Shown: one piece after another, positions 53,918-63,652 of the stretch | How the letters are laid out: each line of letters opens with the position of its first letter | Numbering within the stretch: position 1 is the first letter of the stretch | Origin: Flavipsychrobacter sp. | GTDB taxonomy: Bacteria > Bacteroidota > Bacteroidia > Chitinophagales > Chitinophagaceae | Assembly: GCA_016786615.1 (NCBI GenBank) | Contig: JAEUVX010000015.1 | Location: 1-64,000, forward strand | Length of the DNA: 64,000 nucleotides | Reading direction: 5' to 3' | Made by a program: the position numbers and the translations under genes | The notes under the pieces: model-generated | What the model was told of the DNA's origin: nothing | The model's database searches: none | The model's input: the letters and a program-made list of their open reading frames with translations, nothing else

Positions 53918-54841
53918 GTGCAGGACAAGATAACACAACTTCTGGCAGAGATACAAGCAGGCAGCTATAAAGCGTTAGCCAGAGCTATTACAATGGCTGA
54001 AAATGATTTACCCGGCTACGAGCGATTATTATACCAGCTAAAAAATACAGCTACGGCTAAAGTAATAGGCATTACTGGTCCGCCCGGTGCTGGAAAAAGC
54101 ACTTTGGTAAATGCGCTATTAAACCATTGGATTAATCAGGGAAAGAAAATTGCAGTCATCGCAGTAGATCCTTCCTCCCCTTTCAATTATGGTGCTCTGC
54201 TGGGAGACCGTATCCGTATGGCAGACTTTTACAACAACCCTTCAGTATATATACGGTCCTTAGCCACAAGGGGTGCATTAGGTGGCCTTCATGCTAAAAT
54301 CATAGAGATAACGGATGTTGTAAAACAAGGCCCTTTCGATTATATATTGGTAGAGACTGTAGGTGTAGGGCAAAGTGAAGTAGAAATTGCCGGGCTTGCA
54401 GATTGTACCATAGTAACACTTGTGCCCGAGGCCGGTGATGAGGTACAAACACTGAAAGCCGGCATTATGGAAATTGCAGACATATTTGTCGTAAACAAGG
54501 CAGATAGAGATAATGCAGATACCCTATATCGAAATTTGCGTATGCTGGCTCATGAACGCAGTATGGGAGCAAACGAGACACCTGTAGTTAAAACTATAGC
54601 TACTCAAAAAAGTGGTGTAGATGAATTGGCAATTGAAATAGAAAAACATCTTACAACTCATAACATTGTTCCTGAAAAAAAGCTGCAACTATTAACTGAA
54701 AAATGCTGGCAACTTATTCAACATCGCAGAATGCACGGATTTAATAAAACAAAACTATTGTCAGCATTAAAAGAAGCTGTAGGAAAACCTCATTTTAACT
54801 TATATAGTTTTACCAATAATGTTGTGGAAAATAACAGTTAA
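53918..54841 (+). CDS. meaB: Methylmalonyl-CoA mutase-associated GTPase MeaB
   Basis: 307 aa from a GTG start. The Walker A motif is GPPGAGKST (54-62), DPSSPFNYGALLGDRIRM is the conserved block, ETVGVGQSEVEIAG is the switch and NKADRDN supplies the guanine-specificity NKxD. It protects and reloads B12-dependent methylmalonyl-CoA mutase. The mutase genes are not in the window, so the chaperone is separated from its usual partner. It is followed by the WecB-like gene after 77 bp. Confidence 0.94.
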   Translation: MQDKITQLLAEIQAGSYKALARAITMAENDLPGYERLLYQLKNTATAKVIGITGPPGAGKSTLVNALLNHWINQGKKIAVIAVDPSSPFNYGALLGDRIRMADFYNNPSVYIRSLATRGALGGLHAKIIEITDVVKQGPFDYILVETVGVGQSEVEIAGLADCTIVTLVPEAGDEVQTLKAGIMEIADIFVVNKADRDNADTLYRNLRMLAHERSMGANETPVVKTIATQKSGVDELAIEIEKHLTTHNIVPEKKLQLLTEKCWQLIQHRRMHGFNKTKLLSALKEAVGKPHFNLYSFTNNVVENNS

Positions 54842-54918
54842 TATCACGGAATTGCTTTCATATATTTACACTTAGCATCATTGTCATACAACAATTGATT
54901 GGATAACGATTACACCAT

Positions 54919-56004
54919 ATGCTGGTTGATATAATAGCAGGAAGCAGGCCGGACATTTTGCGAGTAGCATCTGTTCTTGAAGCTATCCAGCACGAACAAC
55001 GCAAAGGAACCCGAATAGGATACCGATTTATCTACACCGGTAAAGATATCGACATCAACCTTGATAAAGACCTCTTTACACAACTGGAAATCAGCCGCCC
55101 TAATATATATCTTGACGTAACAGATGATACAGAAAATGCCCAGACAGCCTCTGCTATTACCAGATATGCCCGTGTATTAAAGAATAACAAACCTGATGTT
55201 ATATTGCTAACAGGCCAGACGGCAACGGTTGTAGGGTGTGCTATTGCTGCACGCAGGTTACATGATATCCGCATCGGCATAATACATGCGGGTGTACGTA
55301 CCGGCAACATGGAATATCCTGCGGAGATAAACAGAATTATTAGTGATTCCATAGCAGATTTTTATTTTACAGCGTCACATATTGCCAATGACAACCTACG
55401 CAGCATCGGTATTGCTGACGAAAACATCTTTCTATCCGGCAACACATACATAGATATTATTCAGAAGACAAAAAAACAATACGCTGCCCCAGAGTTATGG
55501 GACACATTATCCCTGCAACAAGACAATTATGCAGTATTGATATTGAATAAACCCTATAATACCGGAGATTCTCTACATCTGAAAAACCTGATACTTACAT
55601 GTCTGAAACAGATGAAGAATACGCCAATAATAATGGTCGTAAATACAGAGACGGAGAAAGCTCTACAAAAACTTTCAATTCAGGCACATAATTTGCACAT
55701 AGTAAAGCGTTTAGGATTCAGGCAGTTAGGTTTTTTGCTGCAACATGCAAAAGCAGTTTTAACAGACAGCACATCAATTCAAGAGCAATGCGCTGTATTA
55801 ATGACTCCTACACTTACGTTGTATCCATATTGTGAATGTCAGGAAACTATTCAGGCAGGTACAAATAGAATGGCAGGCGACGAATTATTTGACATTGAAA
55901 ATTCAATTGCGGGATTGAATAAAAACAGAAGCAAAGGAAATATTCCCTACTTATGGGACGGGAAAGCAGCAGAAAGAATATGGGAAGTATTGAAAAGATT
56001 GTAA
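54919..56004 (+). CDS. UDP-N-acetylglucosamine 2-epimerase (WecB-like)
   Basis: 361 aa, GT-B fold epimerase. RPDILRVASVLEAI at the N-terminus, ADFYFTASHIANDNLRSIGI, FLSGNTYIDII and the UDP-binding stretch AKAVLTDSTSIQEQCAVL are typical of the family. It should convert UDP-GlcNAc to UDP-ManNAc for surface polysaccharide. Usual HAEAGL-like residues appear as HAGVRTGN, a divergence, so activity should be assumed with care. The MraY/WecA-type gene follows 106 bp on, so the two genes likely serve one pathway. Confidence 0.87.
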   Translation: MLVDIIAGSRPDILRVASVLEAIQHEQRKGTRIGYRFIYTGKDIDINLDKDLFTQLEISRPNIYLDVTDDTENAQTASAITRYARVLKNNKPDVILLTGQTATVVGCAIAARRLHDIRIGIIHAGVRTGNMEYPAEINRIISDSIADFYFTASHIANDNLRSIGIADENIFLSGNTYIDIIQKTKKQYAAPELWDTLSLQQDNYAVLILNKPYNTGDSLHLKNLILTCLKQMKNTPIIMVVNTETEKALQKLSIQAHNLHIVKRLGFRQLGFLLQHAKAVLTDSTSIQEQCAVLMTPTLTLYPYCECQETIQAGTNRMAGDELFDIENSIAGLNKNRSKGNIPYLWDGKAAERIWEVLKRL

Positions 56005-56110
56005 CATTAACACATATTAAAAATAAACTAATTGTTAACGCCTTAATAAAACCTTAATATTAAGATATAAGTTCTCAACTTAGCTTTAACAATTACCAGA
56101 TAACTATATA

Positions 56111-57262
56111 ATGCCGCAATTACCACCACATCTTATTTATTTGCTGACTTTTATAAGTGCTCTTATAATAAGCCTGGTGTCTATTCCGCAGATAATGCTG
56201 ATTTCTGCCAAAAAGCGATTGTTTGACTTACCTGACAATGACCGAAAAATACACTTAAGGGTTGTTCCGAATCTTGGTGGCATCGGCATATTCTTCGCAT
56301 TCATTACTACTTGTTCCCTGTTTTTAAACCATGATAGTTTCAGCAACTGGAATTATATCATAGCATCTTCATTAATACTATTCCTTACCGGCATTATGGA
56401 TGACCTTGTGTCATTAAGCCCTTCCAAAAAATTCTTTGCGCAGTTTATCGCAGCATCTATAACTGTCTGTATTGCAGATATACGCTTATCATCATTGCAC
56501 GGGATATTCGGTGTATATGACCTTACCTACTGGTACAGTATTATTTTTAGTGTTGTTGGTATTATATTCGTTATCAACGCTTTCAACCTTATAGATGGCA
56601 TCGATGGGCTAGCAGGCTCTATTGGCGTACTCAGTACATTCAGCTTAGGTGTTTGCCTCGCGGCTTCCGGCAATGCCGGCGGTGCAAGCATGGCATTCAG
56701 CCTTATGGGAGCTATTGCAGGCTTTTTAAGATTCAACACTGCTCCGGCACGTATTTTCATGGGAGATACTGGTGCTTTACTGATAGGTTATATTATTTCT
56801 GTATTGTGTATCCTGTTTGCCAATTCATATAATGAACAGACCACAGTTGGGAATATCATACACAACCCCGGAGGAGCCCTTGTTGTAGGTTTATCTGTAT
56901 TATTTGTACCAGTATTTGATTCATTCAGGGTATTTGCTACAAGGTTGATGCGTGGTGTATCTCCATTTAAGGCAGACCGCACACACTTACACCATTATTT
57001 ACTCGATTTGGGTTTCACTCATTCTATGACAGTGGGTATATTGTTGATATCCAACATCCTGCTGATTACAGTTGCTCTAATCTTACAGGATTTCAATCCT
57101 AATTTAGGGATATTCGGCATTGTAGCCGTTTCCTTTATACTCTATGCCATACTATACTTCATGCGTAAAAAGCGTATGGAAAGTATCAAACTATTGAAGG
57201 GACAATCAAAGCCAACAATTGGTAATAGCAAAGTATCCGCTACAGGGATATATCATAATTAA
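56111..57262 (+). CDS. Polyprenyl-phosphate GlcNAc-1-phosphate transferase (WecA/MraY type)
   Basis: 383 aa with about eleven membrane helices. The conserved cytoplasmic motifs are GIMDDLVSLSP, the NAFNLIDGIDGLAG nucleophile region, RIFMGDTGALLIG and the HLHHYLLDLG His cluster. It should attach GlcNAc-1-phosphate (or a related sugar) to undecaprenyl phosphate in the inner membrane, the first step of a surface polysaccharide. It follows the epimerase gene, and an O-antigen-ligase-like gene lies nearby. It ends 5 bp from the stop codon of the convergent gene. Confidence 0.93.
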   Translation: MPQLPPHLIYLLTFISALIISLVSIPQIMLISAKKRLFDLPDNDRKIHLRVVPNLGGIGIFFAFITTCSLFLNHDSFSNWNYIIASSLILFLTGIMDDLVSLSPSKKFFAQFIAASITVCIADIRLSSLHGIFGVYDLTYWYSIIFSVVGIIFVINAFNLIDGIDGLAGSIGVLSTFSLGVCLAASGNAGGASMAFSLMGAIAGFLRFNTAPARIFMGDTGALLIGYIISVLCILFANSYNEQTTVGNIIHNPGGALVVGLSVLFVPVFDSFRVFATRLMRGVSPFKADRTHLHHYLLDLGFTHSMTVGILLISNILLITVALILQDFNPNLGIFGIVAVSFILYAILYFMRKKRMESIKLLKGQSKPTIGNSKVSATGIYHN

Positions 57263-57267
57263 GCAAT

Positions 57268-58560
57268 TTACTGCTCTACAATAAATGAGCTGCTTTGATA
57301 GCGGTATAAAACTATATGCTTGTTTTCCTGATATAGCTTTTTGTCTGCTTTATCCTTCTTCAGTTTTATCTCGAAACGAGTGAAAGGTGCAGCTGCGTTA
57401 TCACTGAATTTTTCATTGAAAATTGTGCCGTACTTATTCAGTAAATACGTGTACCAGTAAAGTGTCTCATACCCACGGAAAACCATTTCTCCGGGTTTTG
57501 AACCACCTACATCTTTTTTATACCCGTTTGCCACTGCCTGCCCTATACCGGTTGATATATCAAAATAAAAAGGGGCTGTGATATATACAGCTACTTTAGG
57601 GAAAGCATCCGGCTTTTTCAATATCCCCATACCCTTCCATGACGGCATGCCATAGACTTCAAAATTATAGTTAGGGAACCAGTCGTTTAATTGTTGTAAA
57701 AAGTTTTCTGCAAATGTTGCGTCCAATATAGCTACAACCAGCAAATTGGTTCTTGTACTATCCAAATATGGCTTTAGCTTTTCTTTAGTCGGCATCACAT
57801 TGCAAAACACTTTCTTAACCATACCTTCAACAGGGTTTAGATATGCGTATGCATTACTATCTACGGGTACATTAGTACGATACAATAATAATGGTGCAAT
57901 GTTTTTATATTTTTTTGAAACACTTGACATTATCCACTCACAATGGGTTTGTAAGGTTGGCTGCAGCAGAATGAAATATGGATTATTAGTGATACCCGCA
58001 TCTGATGGAGACAATGCAGAAATAAAATTCTTTTTTCTGCTTGCTGCAAAATCCGATAACGTTTTTACATACACATTATTTACCGCTCCGATAATCAGAT
58101 CAGATGAATCCAATTGTTTTCGCATAATCAATGCTGAAGGTGTATGAGATGCTTCGGCAACATCGTGTACGTGTACATCTACATTATACCCCATCATATT
58201 CAATGTATCAGCAGCCAGCTTAATACCTTCATAAAAATCAAGGCCATTGGTTGCTTTGTCCGGTAGCTTACCTTTAAAAACAGGTTTACCATCTTTTACC
58301 AATTCATTGAGATAAAGATGTGCGAACACATCTATCCTGTACTTAGATTTTATTTCTGATTTAGGATAATCCGGATCAGGCTTCTTAGTAGTAGTAACGG
58401 GCTTAGGCTTAGTTATTGTTTTCTTCTTTACAGGTTCTGCTTTTTTCTGCGTCTTTTTACCTCCACCAAACAATTTTTTAAAAAACTGTGCTTCTGCCCG
58501 ATATGATATACCGGAGAGAAGCAGGGTAAGCAATAATAACAGATTTACAGAACGCCTCAT
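57268..58560 (-). CDS. Secreted periplasmic-binding-protein-like protein
   Basis: 430 aa from the ATG at 58560, which avoids overlap with guaA (an ATG six codons upstream would overlap it by 10 bp). It has a signal peptide (about 1-24 from this start), then a Lys/Pro-rich linker (KKTQKKAEPVKKKTITKPKP) and a type I periplasmic-binding-like domain (about 70-430: LDFYEGIKLAADTLNMMGYNVDVHVHDVAEA, then LIIGAVNNVYVKTLSDFAA). There is no transporter partner nearby. Similar proteins occur beside guaA in Bacteroidota, in my recollection. It may be an outer-membrane-linked receptor or LpoA-like protein; function is unknown. Confidence 0.8.
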   Translation of the reverse strand: MRRSVNLLLLLTLLLSGISYRAEAQFFKKLFGGGKKTQKKAEPVKKKTITKPKPVTTTKKPDPDYPKSEIKSKYRIDVFAHLYLNELVKDGKPVFKGKLPDKATNGLDFYEGIKLAADTLNMMGYNVDVHVHDVAEASHTPSALIMRKQLDSSDLIIGAVNNVYVKTLSDFAASRKKNFISALSPSDAGITNNPYFILLQPTLQTHCEWIMSSVSKKYKNIAPLLLYRTNVPVDSNAYAYLNPVEGMVKKVFCNVMPTKEKLKPYLDSTRTNLLVVAILDATFAENFLQQLNDWFPNYNFEVYGMPSWKGMGILKKPDAFPKVAVYITAPFYFDISTGIGQAVANGYKKDVGGSKPGEMVFRGYETLYWYTYLLNKYGTIFNEKFSDNAAAPFTRFEIKLKKDKADKKLYQENKHIVLYRYQSSSFIVEQ

Positions 58561-58568
58561 AGTTATGT

Positions 58569-60107
58569 TTATTCCCATTCAATAGTCGCAGGCGGTTTCG
58601 AGCTGATATCGTAAACCACACGATTAATACCTTTTACATGATTGATAATATCATTAGACACTTTGCTAAGGAAGCTATATGGCAAATGAGCCCAATCTGC
58701 AGTCATACCATCAACAGAGGTAACTGCCCTTAATGCTACAGTATATTCATACGTACGTTCGTCACCCATTACACCTACGCTTTGTACAGGCAACAATATT
58801 GCACCTGCCTGCCATACCTGACTATATAAGCCCGAATCTCGTAGATGTTGAATATAGATAGCATCCGCCTCTTGCAGCATATGTACTTTTTCTGCACTAA
58901 CTGCACCTAATACACGAATGCCCAATCCTGGTCCGGGGAAAGGATGCCTTTGCAGGAATATATCGTCAATGCCTAATTCTTTACCAATCTTCCGAACCTC
59001 ATCTTTGAACAAAAAGCGCAACGGCTCTACTAAAGACATGTTCATCTTTTCTGGCAGGCCACCAACATTGTGGTGAGACTTGATAGTAACAGAGGGGCCA
59101 TGTACTGATATTGATTCAATAACATCGGGGTATATTGTACCCTGACCTAAGAACGATACATCTTTTAAATGGGTTGCCTCCTCTTGAAATACATCTATAA
59201 ACAGACGTCCGATTATTTTACGTTTTTTCTCCGGGTCTGTTACACCATCCAGTTCGTTATAAAACAATGTTTTGGCATCTATACCTTTTGTGTTCAACCC
59301 CAGATGTTTGTATCCATCCAGTACTTGTTCAAATTCGTTCTTGCGCAGCAATCCGTTATCAACAAATATGCAATAAAGCTTGTCGCCTATAGCACGATGA
59401 ATAAGTGTAGCGGCAACCGTAGAATCTACCCCACCACTTAAGGCCATTACAACTTTCTTATCCCCTACTTCATTCTTTATCCGCTCTACTGTTTCGTGCA
59501 CAAAAGAGGCAGGTGTCCAATCTGCTTCACAACCACAGATGTCTATTACAAAGTTCTTCAGCAATTGACGGCCATCAGTACTGTGTGTTACTTCCGGATG
59601 AAATTGTATTGCATACACCGGGTTGTTGGCAAAAGATGTCGGGGCTTTGTAGGCAGCAACAGGTATACTTTCCGTTTGTGCAATCACTTCAAAACCTGCA
59701 GGTAATTGCTTAATGGTATCGCTATGGCTCATCCAAACCTGAGAGCCATCGTTAATAGTAGCTAATAACGGATCATGAACAATATTCTGCAAGTGAGCAC
59801 GACCGTACTCGCGATGAGTAGATTTACCAACTTCCCCACCAGACTGTTGCGCCAATAACTGTGCGCCATAGCACACCCCCAAAACCGGCAATTTATCTGC
59901 AATGGCTTTAATATCCGGCTTCGGTGCATTCGGGTCATTTACAGAAAACGGGCTACCTGAAAGAATTACACCTTTCAACGCTGCATCGTACTGTACAGGC
60001 TTGGTACATGGTTGTATTTCGCAATAAACATTTAGTTCGCGAATGCTGCGTGCTATCAGCTGTGTGTATTGCGAACCAAAATCCAGTATCAGTATCTTAT
60101 TGTTCAT
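58569..60107 (-). CDS. guaA: GMP synthase (glutamine-hydrolysing)
   Basis: 512 aa from the ATG at 60107 ([20 protein letters not shown]); a longer frame to 60149 would run into the DUF3467 gene and is rejected. The glutaminase triad is seen in [10 protein letters not shown] (Cys) and FHPEV (His). The ATP-pyrophosphatase loop is [14 protein letters not shown], and the C-terminal dimerisation domain ends with [11 protein letters not shown]. It converts XMP to GMP in purine synthesis. It is co-oriented with the DUF3467 gene, 16 bp downstream of it. Confidence 0.97.
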   Translation of the reverse strand: MNNKILILDFGSQYTQLIARSIRELNVYCEIQPCTKPVQYDAALKGVILSGSPFSVNDPNAPKPDIKAIADKLPVLGVCYGAQLLAQQSGGEVGKSTHREYGRAHLQNIVHDPLLATINDGSQVWMSHSDTIKQLPAGFEVIAQTESIPVAAYKAPTSFANNPVYAIQFHPEVTHSTDGRQLLKNFVIDICGCEADWTPASFVHETVERIKNEVGDKKVVMALSGGVDSTVAATLIHRAIGDKLYCIFVDNGLLRKNEFEQVLDGYKHLGLNTKGIDAKTLFYNELDGVTDPEKKRKIIGRLFIDVFQEEATHLKDVSFLGQGTIYPDVIESISVHGPSVTIKSHHNVGGLPEKMNMSLVEPLRFLFKDEVRKIGKELGIDDIFLQRHPFPGPGLGIRVLGAVSAEKVHMLQEADAIYIQHLRDSGLYSQVWQAGAILLPVQSVGVMGDERTYEYTVALRAVTSVDGMTADWAHLPYSFLSKVSNDIINHVKGINRVVYDISSKPPATIEWE

Positions 60108-60123
60108 GTTGTTATTTTTAAAA

Positions 60124-60435
60124 TTATGCCTGGCCGGTTGTTCCGCCAAAATTGAATGGAAGGTTCACAGTTTCCTGTTCTTTAATAACACCATTCTGTG
60201 CCTCAAAACGCTTTACATTTTCTACCAATGCGCGCATCAGTCGTTTTGCATGATGAGGAGTCATTACAACTCTTGATTTTACTTTTGCTTTAGGTACGTT
60301 TGGCATTACATTTACAAAATCAAATACAAACTCTGCAAATGAATGAGTAATAACAACCAGATTAGCATAAGTGCCATCAGCCATTTCTTCAGATAGTTCT
60401 ATATTGAGTTGTTGTTCAGCTTGTTGATCTTCCAT
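60124..60435 (-). CDS. DUF3467 family protein
   Basis: 103 aa. [35 protein letters not shown] and [21 protein letters not shown] are the conserved parts of DUF3467, a small all-beta-plus-helix cytoplasmic protein found widely in Bacteroidota and other phyla. Function is unknown. It precedes guaA by 16 bp and may form an operon with it. A -7 element lies at 60464-60472. Confidence 0.92.
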   Translation of the reverse strand: MEDQQAEQQLNIELSEEMADGTYANLVVITHSFAEFVFDFVNVMPNVPKAKVKSRVVMTPHHAKRLMRALVENVKRFEAQNGVIKEQETVNLPFNFGGTTGQA

Positions 60436-60463
60436 CTTATTAGGATATTTTAAGAATTGAGTT

Positions 60464-60472
60464 GCAAAATTA
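60464..60472 (-). promoter_or_regulatory. -7 element upstream of the DUF3467-guaA operon
   Basis: The minus strand reads TAATTTTGC, a perfect TAnnTTTGC match, 28 nt before the DUF3467 start codon. No TTG is seen at the ideal distance of about 20 nt; one lies about 25 nt away. Confidence 0.45.
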
Positions 60473-60538
60473 GCAAAAGAAAGGCAGAGGTTAAAACCAA
60501 CTTTGTAATTACTGATTTTATTATAGTTTTGGCAGAGT

Positions 60539-61129
60539 ATGAAGTATTTAATACCAATTCTTGCAATATTGCTGTTTACCGCATGTAAACCCGAAACATA
60601 TACACCAAAACCGCGTGGCTATTACCTTGTAGAATTGCCCCAACACCAATATCAGCAATTTAATACAGCTTCCTTTCCATATAGCTTTGAATACCCGGTA
60701 TATGGAAAAATCATAAATGACACCTCTTTTTTCGGTGAAAAACCTGAGAACCCATACTGGATTAACATTGATTTCCCTTCTGTAGGAGGACGCATATACA
60801 TCAGCTATAAAGCAATAACAGCCAGCCAACCTGTGCAGCAATTGATGGATGACGCATACAAAATGACTGAAACTGTACATAATAAAAGGGCTGACTATAT
60901 TGAACCTATCAACTTCCGTAATGACTCTAATAAAGTATTTGGCCTGTTTTACAATGTTGGTGGAAATGCAGCTTCAGCTTATCAGTTTTATGCAACTGAC
61001 TATGAAAAACATTTTTTGCGCGGAGCACTGTATTTTGATGTAACACCCAATGCAGACTCATTAAAACCGGTAAATGAGTTTTTAAGAACTGATATAGAAC
61101 ATATGCTGAAGACGCTCAGGTGGAAATAA
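60539..61129 (+). CDS. gldD: Gliding motility lipoprotein GldD
   Basis: 196 aa. A lipoprotein signal ends in LLFTACKPE. The start of the mature chain, YTPKPRGYYLVELPQHQYQQF, is the hallmark of GldD, followed by FPYSFEYPVYGKI, PYWINIDFPSVGGRIYISYK and AASAYQFYATDYEKHFLRGALYF. GldD is required for gliding and type IX secretion in Flavobacterium, probably as a lipoprotein of the cell envelope. It stands alone here, since gldE, its usual neighbour, is not adjacent. It ends 7 bp from the convergent histidine kinase gene. Confidence 0.93.
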   Translation: MKYLIPILAILLFTACKPETYTPKPRGYYLVELPQHQYQQFNTASFPYSFEYPVYGKIINDTSFFGEKPENPYWINIDFPSVGGRIYISYKAITASQPVQQLMDDAYKMTETVHNKRADYIEPINFRNDSNKVFGLFYNVGGNAASAYQFYATDYEKHFLRGALYFDVTPNADSLKPVNEFLRTDIEHMLKTLRWK

Positions 61130-61136
61130 TGCTTAT

Positions 61137-63191
61137 CTAACAAGGTATTGATACATAAAATGTAGTTCCTTGTTGTGCAACACTTTCAAACCATATTGTA
61201 CCTCCATGCACTTCTACAATCTGCTTGGATATAGATAAACCCAAACCAAAAGGTTGTTCGCCCGCTGTACCAAAACGTTTTGCCTCTGTAAACAAATCAA
61301 AAATTTTACTCTTCAATTCATCAGGGATACCTATACCATTGTCTTTAACAGAAAGTTGTAACCCACCTGTCACCTTCATCAATTTCACGCTGATGATGCT
61401 ATCAGTTGGACTGAATTTTATGGCATTGGTAATCAGGTTCGTCACCACTCTCATTATCTTTTCTTTATTCAAAACTGCCAATACAGCCTCTTCAGTCAGA
61501 TTCAATTCGATTTCCTGATTTTTTTCTGCTGCTTTAAATTTTAATAAGCCAGTAGTACTGCCAATCAAACCTTTTACATCTACTAATTCTTTCTCAATTT
61601 TTTCGGAACTAAGAGTTGCTATTTCAAGCAAATCCTTAGTAAGGCCTAATGCATTATTGCAAGAATCTTTAAGTAATAGCAAATAATCCTGCTGTTCGGC
61701 GGTTAAGTGTTCTTTATCATTTGATATCAATTCCGCTAATGCCAACGATGCATTTACAGGGCTGCGCATATCGTGTGAAACGGCCTTTAGTATTCTATCC
61801 TTTTCGTTAGCAGCATTATTCAAATCTTTTAAGACACGTTTCAATTGTTCTTTTTGATCATTAATCCTGATATTCAATTGCTTTAACTCATTATAATTTC
61901 TACTACTGATTCTCCAGTTTCTGTATAATAAGAATGAGACTACGGCAGCAAGAAACGCTACAACAATAGCTAACGCTAATAATTTAGTAGTAGATGCATC
62001 CGTTTTTTTCAGTTCATTAATCTTTGCCTCCCTTTCCATATTCGTGACCTTACTTTCCAGCTCAATATGTTCGAGGCTATTGTTACGTTGGTCTATGGTA
62101 TCCTTAAGGTTAATATATTTCGTAAGATATATTACAGCTTCCCGGTTATCATTTAAAGTATTGTAATATTTAGACATTACTTTGTACCACCTGAGTTTAG
62201 GTTCCACTCTGTTAAGTTGTGCTGATATTATTGCAGCAGTATCTAACTCTGCTTTTGCTTTGTTCAACATTTGCTTATTAATATACAGGTCTGCAAGTTT
62301 TATCCTCGTGTACAAGGCATCTGTCATGTCGTATTCCGGTACATTGTTAATAGCAATACTTTGTTCATACAACTTATGTGCTTGCTCCCAGTTTCCCAAT
62401 TCCTGGTATGCACTACCCATATTACCCAGAATTACGCCTTTTGCCTTATCAAGCAATAATTGCTGATCTGCTGCATATAGTTTATACCCATCATTCAGGT
62501 AATTAATTGCCTTATTATAAAATGCTAGTGCACTATCATGTTCGCCAATTTTCGCAAAGCATAAACCTATATTATCGTATATCTCCTGAGTACGGTAAAA
62601 AGAACCAAAATCATTACACGTACTTAAAAAATTTCGTGAATCATTAAAGTTTTTGATTGCTTCCTTGTATTGTGCAGAAGAATAAAAAACCTGAGCCAGT
62701 TTATGACTGTAATACCCCATCAGGCAACTGTCACCACTTGTATAAGCTTGTTGTTTTGCAATAAAATAATGCTTGTACGCATCCTTATATTTCCGAGTGT
62801 TATATAGCCAATCTGCTTTGGCATAGTTTGCTCTGATGCTGTATGTTTCATATACTTCTTGCTTCCAATCAGCATTATCTATTAATGCCAACATACTATC
62901 AGCATATATGCCAACACTATCGATTTTACCCAAACCATAATATGCATCATACTTAAACTGGTAATAATCGAATCTATCAATGTTACCAACCGTATTTGTG
63001 TTATATGCAGAATCAACATACTTAATCGCCGCTTCCTTATTACCGGACCGATACATAGACTCTGCTGTTTTCCTTATTTGTGCTAATAAAGAAGAAGGTG
63101 TATCTACAGATAGGTTATCATTATTACAGGAGAGTGTATATAGGGCTACATACAGTAGTATATTTACTTTTATCAATGGGTTCTTCGTCAT
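61137..63191 (-). CDS. TPR-containing sensor histidine kinase
   Basis: 684 aa from the ATG at 63191; an ATG at 63230 would add 13 residues. The N-terminus has a lipobox-like YTLSC after a hydrophobic run. About 30-370 contain tetratricopeptide repeats (YNKAINYLNDGYKLYAADQQ, GNWEQAHKLYEQSIAIN), then a membrane helix (about 403-423, LLALAIVVAFLAAVVSFLLY), a coiled coil and a histidine kinase core with SHDMRSPVNA (phospho-His), the N box NLITNAIKFS, and G boxes VKDNGIGIPDEL and GLGLSISKQIVE. No response regulator gene is adjacent, so this looks like an orphan kinase. The signal sensed is unknown. Confidence 0.92.
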   Translation of the reverse strand: MTKNPLIKVNILLYVALYTLSCNNDNLSVDTPSSLLAQIRKTAESMYRSGNKEAAIKYVDSAYNTNTVGNIDRFDYYQFKYDAYYGLGKIDSVGIYADSMLALIDNADWKQEVYETYSIRANYAKADWLYNTRKYKDAYKHYFIAKQQAYTSGDSCLMGYYSHKLAQVFYSSAQYKEAIKNFNDSRNFLSTCNDFGSFYRTQEIYDNIGLCFAKIGEHDSALAFYNKAINYLNDGYKLYAADQQLLLDKAKGVILGNMGSAYQELGNWEQAHKLYEQSIAINNVPEYDMTDALYTRIKLADLYINKQMLNKAKAELDTAAIISAQLNRVEPKLRWYKVMSKYYNTLNDNREAVIYLTKYINLKDTIDQRNNSLEHIELESKVTNMEREAKINELKKTDASTTKLLALAIVVAFLAAVVSFLLYRNWRISSRNYNELKQLNIRINDQKEQLKRVLKDLNNAANEKDRILKAVSHDMRSPVNASLALAELISNDKEHLTAEQQDYLLLLKDSCNNALGLTKDLLEIATLSSEKIEKELVDVKGLIGSTTGLLKFKAAEKNQEIELNLTEEAVLAVLNKEKIMRVVTNLITNAIKFSPTDSIISVKLMKVTGGLQLSVKDNGIGIPDELKSKIFDLFTEAKRFGTAGEQPFGLGLSISKQIVEVHGGTIWFESVAQQGTTFYVSIPC

Positions 63192-63315
63192 ATACACTGT
63201 TAATATATAAAAGGATTGATTAAATCTCATATATATTAATACGATTTTTATCTTTTATTTTCTTTGCAAAAATTGAGTGCGATTAATGAATGATTTCTTA
63301 TTTTCGCTGCCCGCT

Positions 63316-63387
63316 GGTCCCGTAGTTCAATGGATAGAATAGAAGTTTCCTAAACTTTAGATACAAGTTCGATTCTTGTCGGGACTA
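63316..63387 (+). tRNA. tRNA-Arg(CCT)
   Basis: A full cloverleaf can be folded. The acceptor is GGTCCCG with CGGGACT (one G-T pair), the D stem GTTC/GAAT, the anticodon stem GAAGT/ACTTT with loop TTCCTAA, the variable loop AGAT and the T arm ACAAG-TTCGATT-CTTGT. The anticodon CCT (nt 34-36) reads AGG. The total is 72 nt with discriminator A, and CCA is not encoded. A terminator hairpin lies 11 nt downstream. Confidence 0.93.
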
Positions 63388-63398
63388 CTATTATTTTT

Positions 63399-63428
63399 AA
63401 AAGGCAATCTTTCAACTGATTGCCTTTT
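63399..63428 (+). terminator. Terminator after tRNA-Arg
   Basis: AAAAGGCAATC and GATTGCCTTTT form a perfect 11-bp stem with an 8-nt loop, followed by further T residues (TTCGTTTTT). It begins 12 nt after the tRNA end. Confidence 0.85.
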
Positions 63429-63593
63429 TCGTTTTTACAGCAATAGTTCGATTCAAAACGATTTCACCGAACAACGAGTAGATACAAGTAGTTAGAACTT
63501 AATCCGTTTGCTTGTTTTATACATCATTACCTTCCGGAAATACATCCGTTATTTTAGTTATAGCAAATCCAAATGATAGCATAATAATCTTTT

Positions 63594-63637
63594 ATGATAG
63601 TTTTACTATCATTTAACAATTTACACCCTATGTTTGC
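63594..63637 (+). promoter_or_regulatory. Promoter of the ABC exporter gene with palindromic operator
   Basis: TATGTTTGC (63629-63637) is a perfect -7 element, 15 nt before the start codon. ATGATAG-TTTTA-CTATCAT (63594-63612) is a perfect 7-bp inverted repeat covering the -33 region. A direct half-site, AATGATAG, lies 21 bp upstream (63572-63579). This layout suggests a dimeric repressor with a second weaker site. Confidence 0.5.
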
Positions 63638-63652
63638 ATTACAAACCAACAA

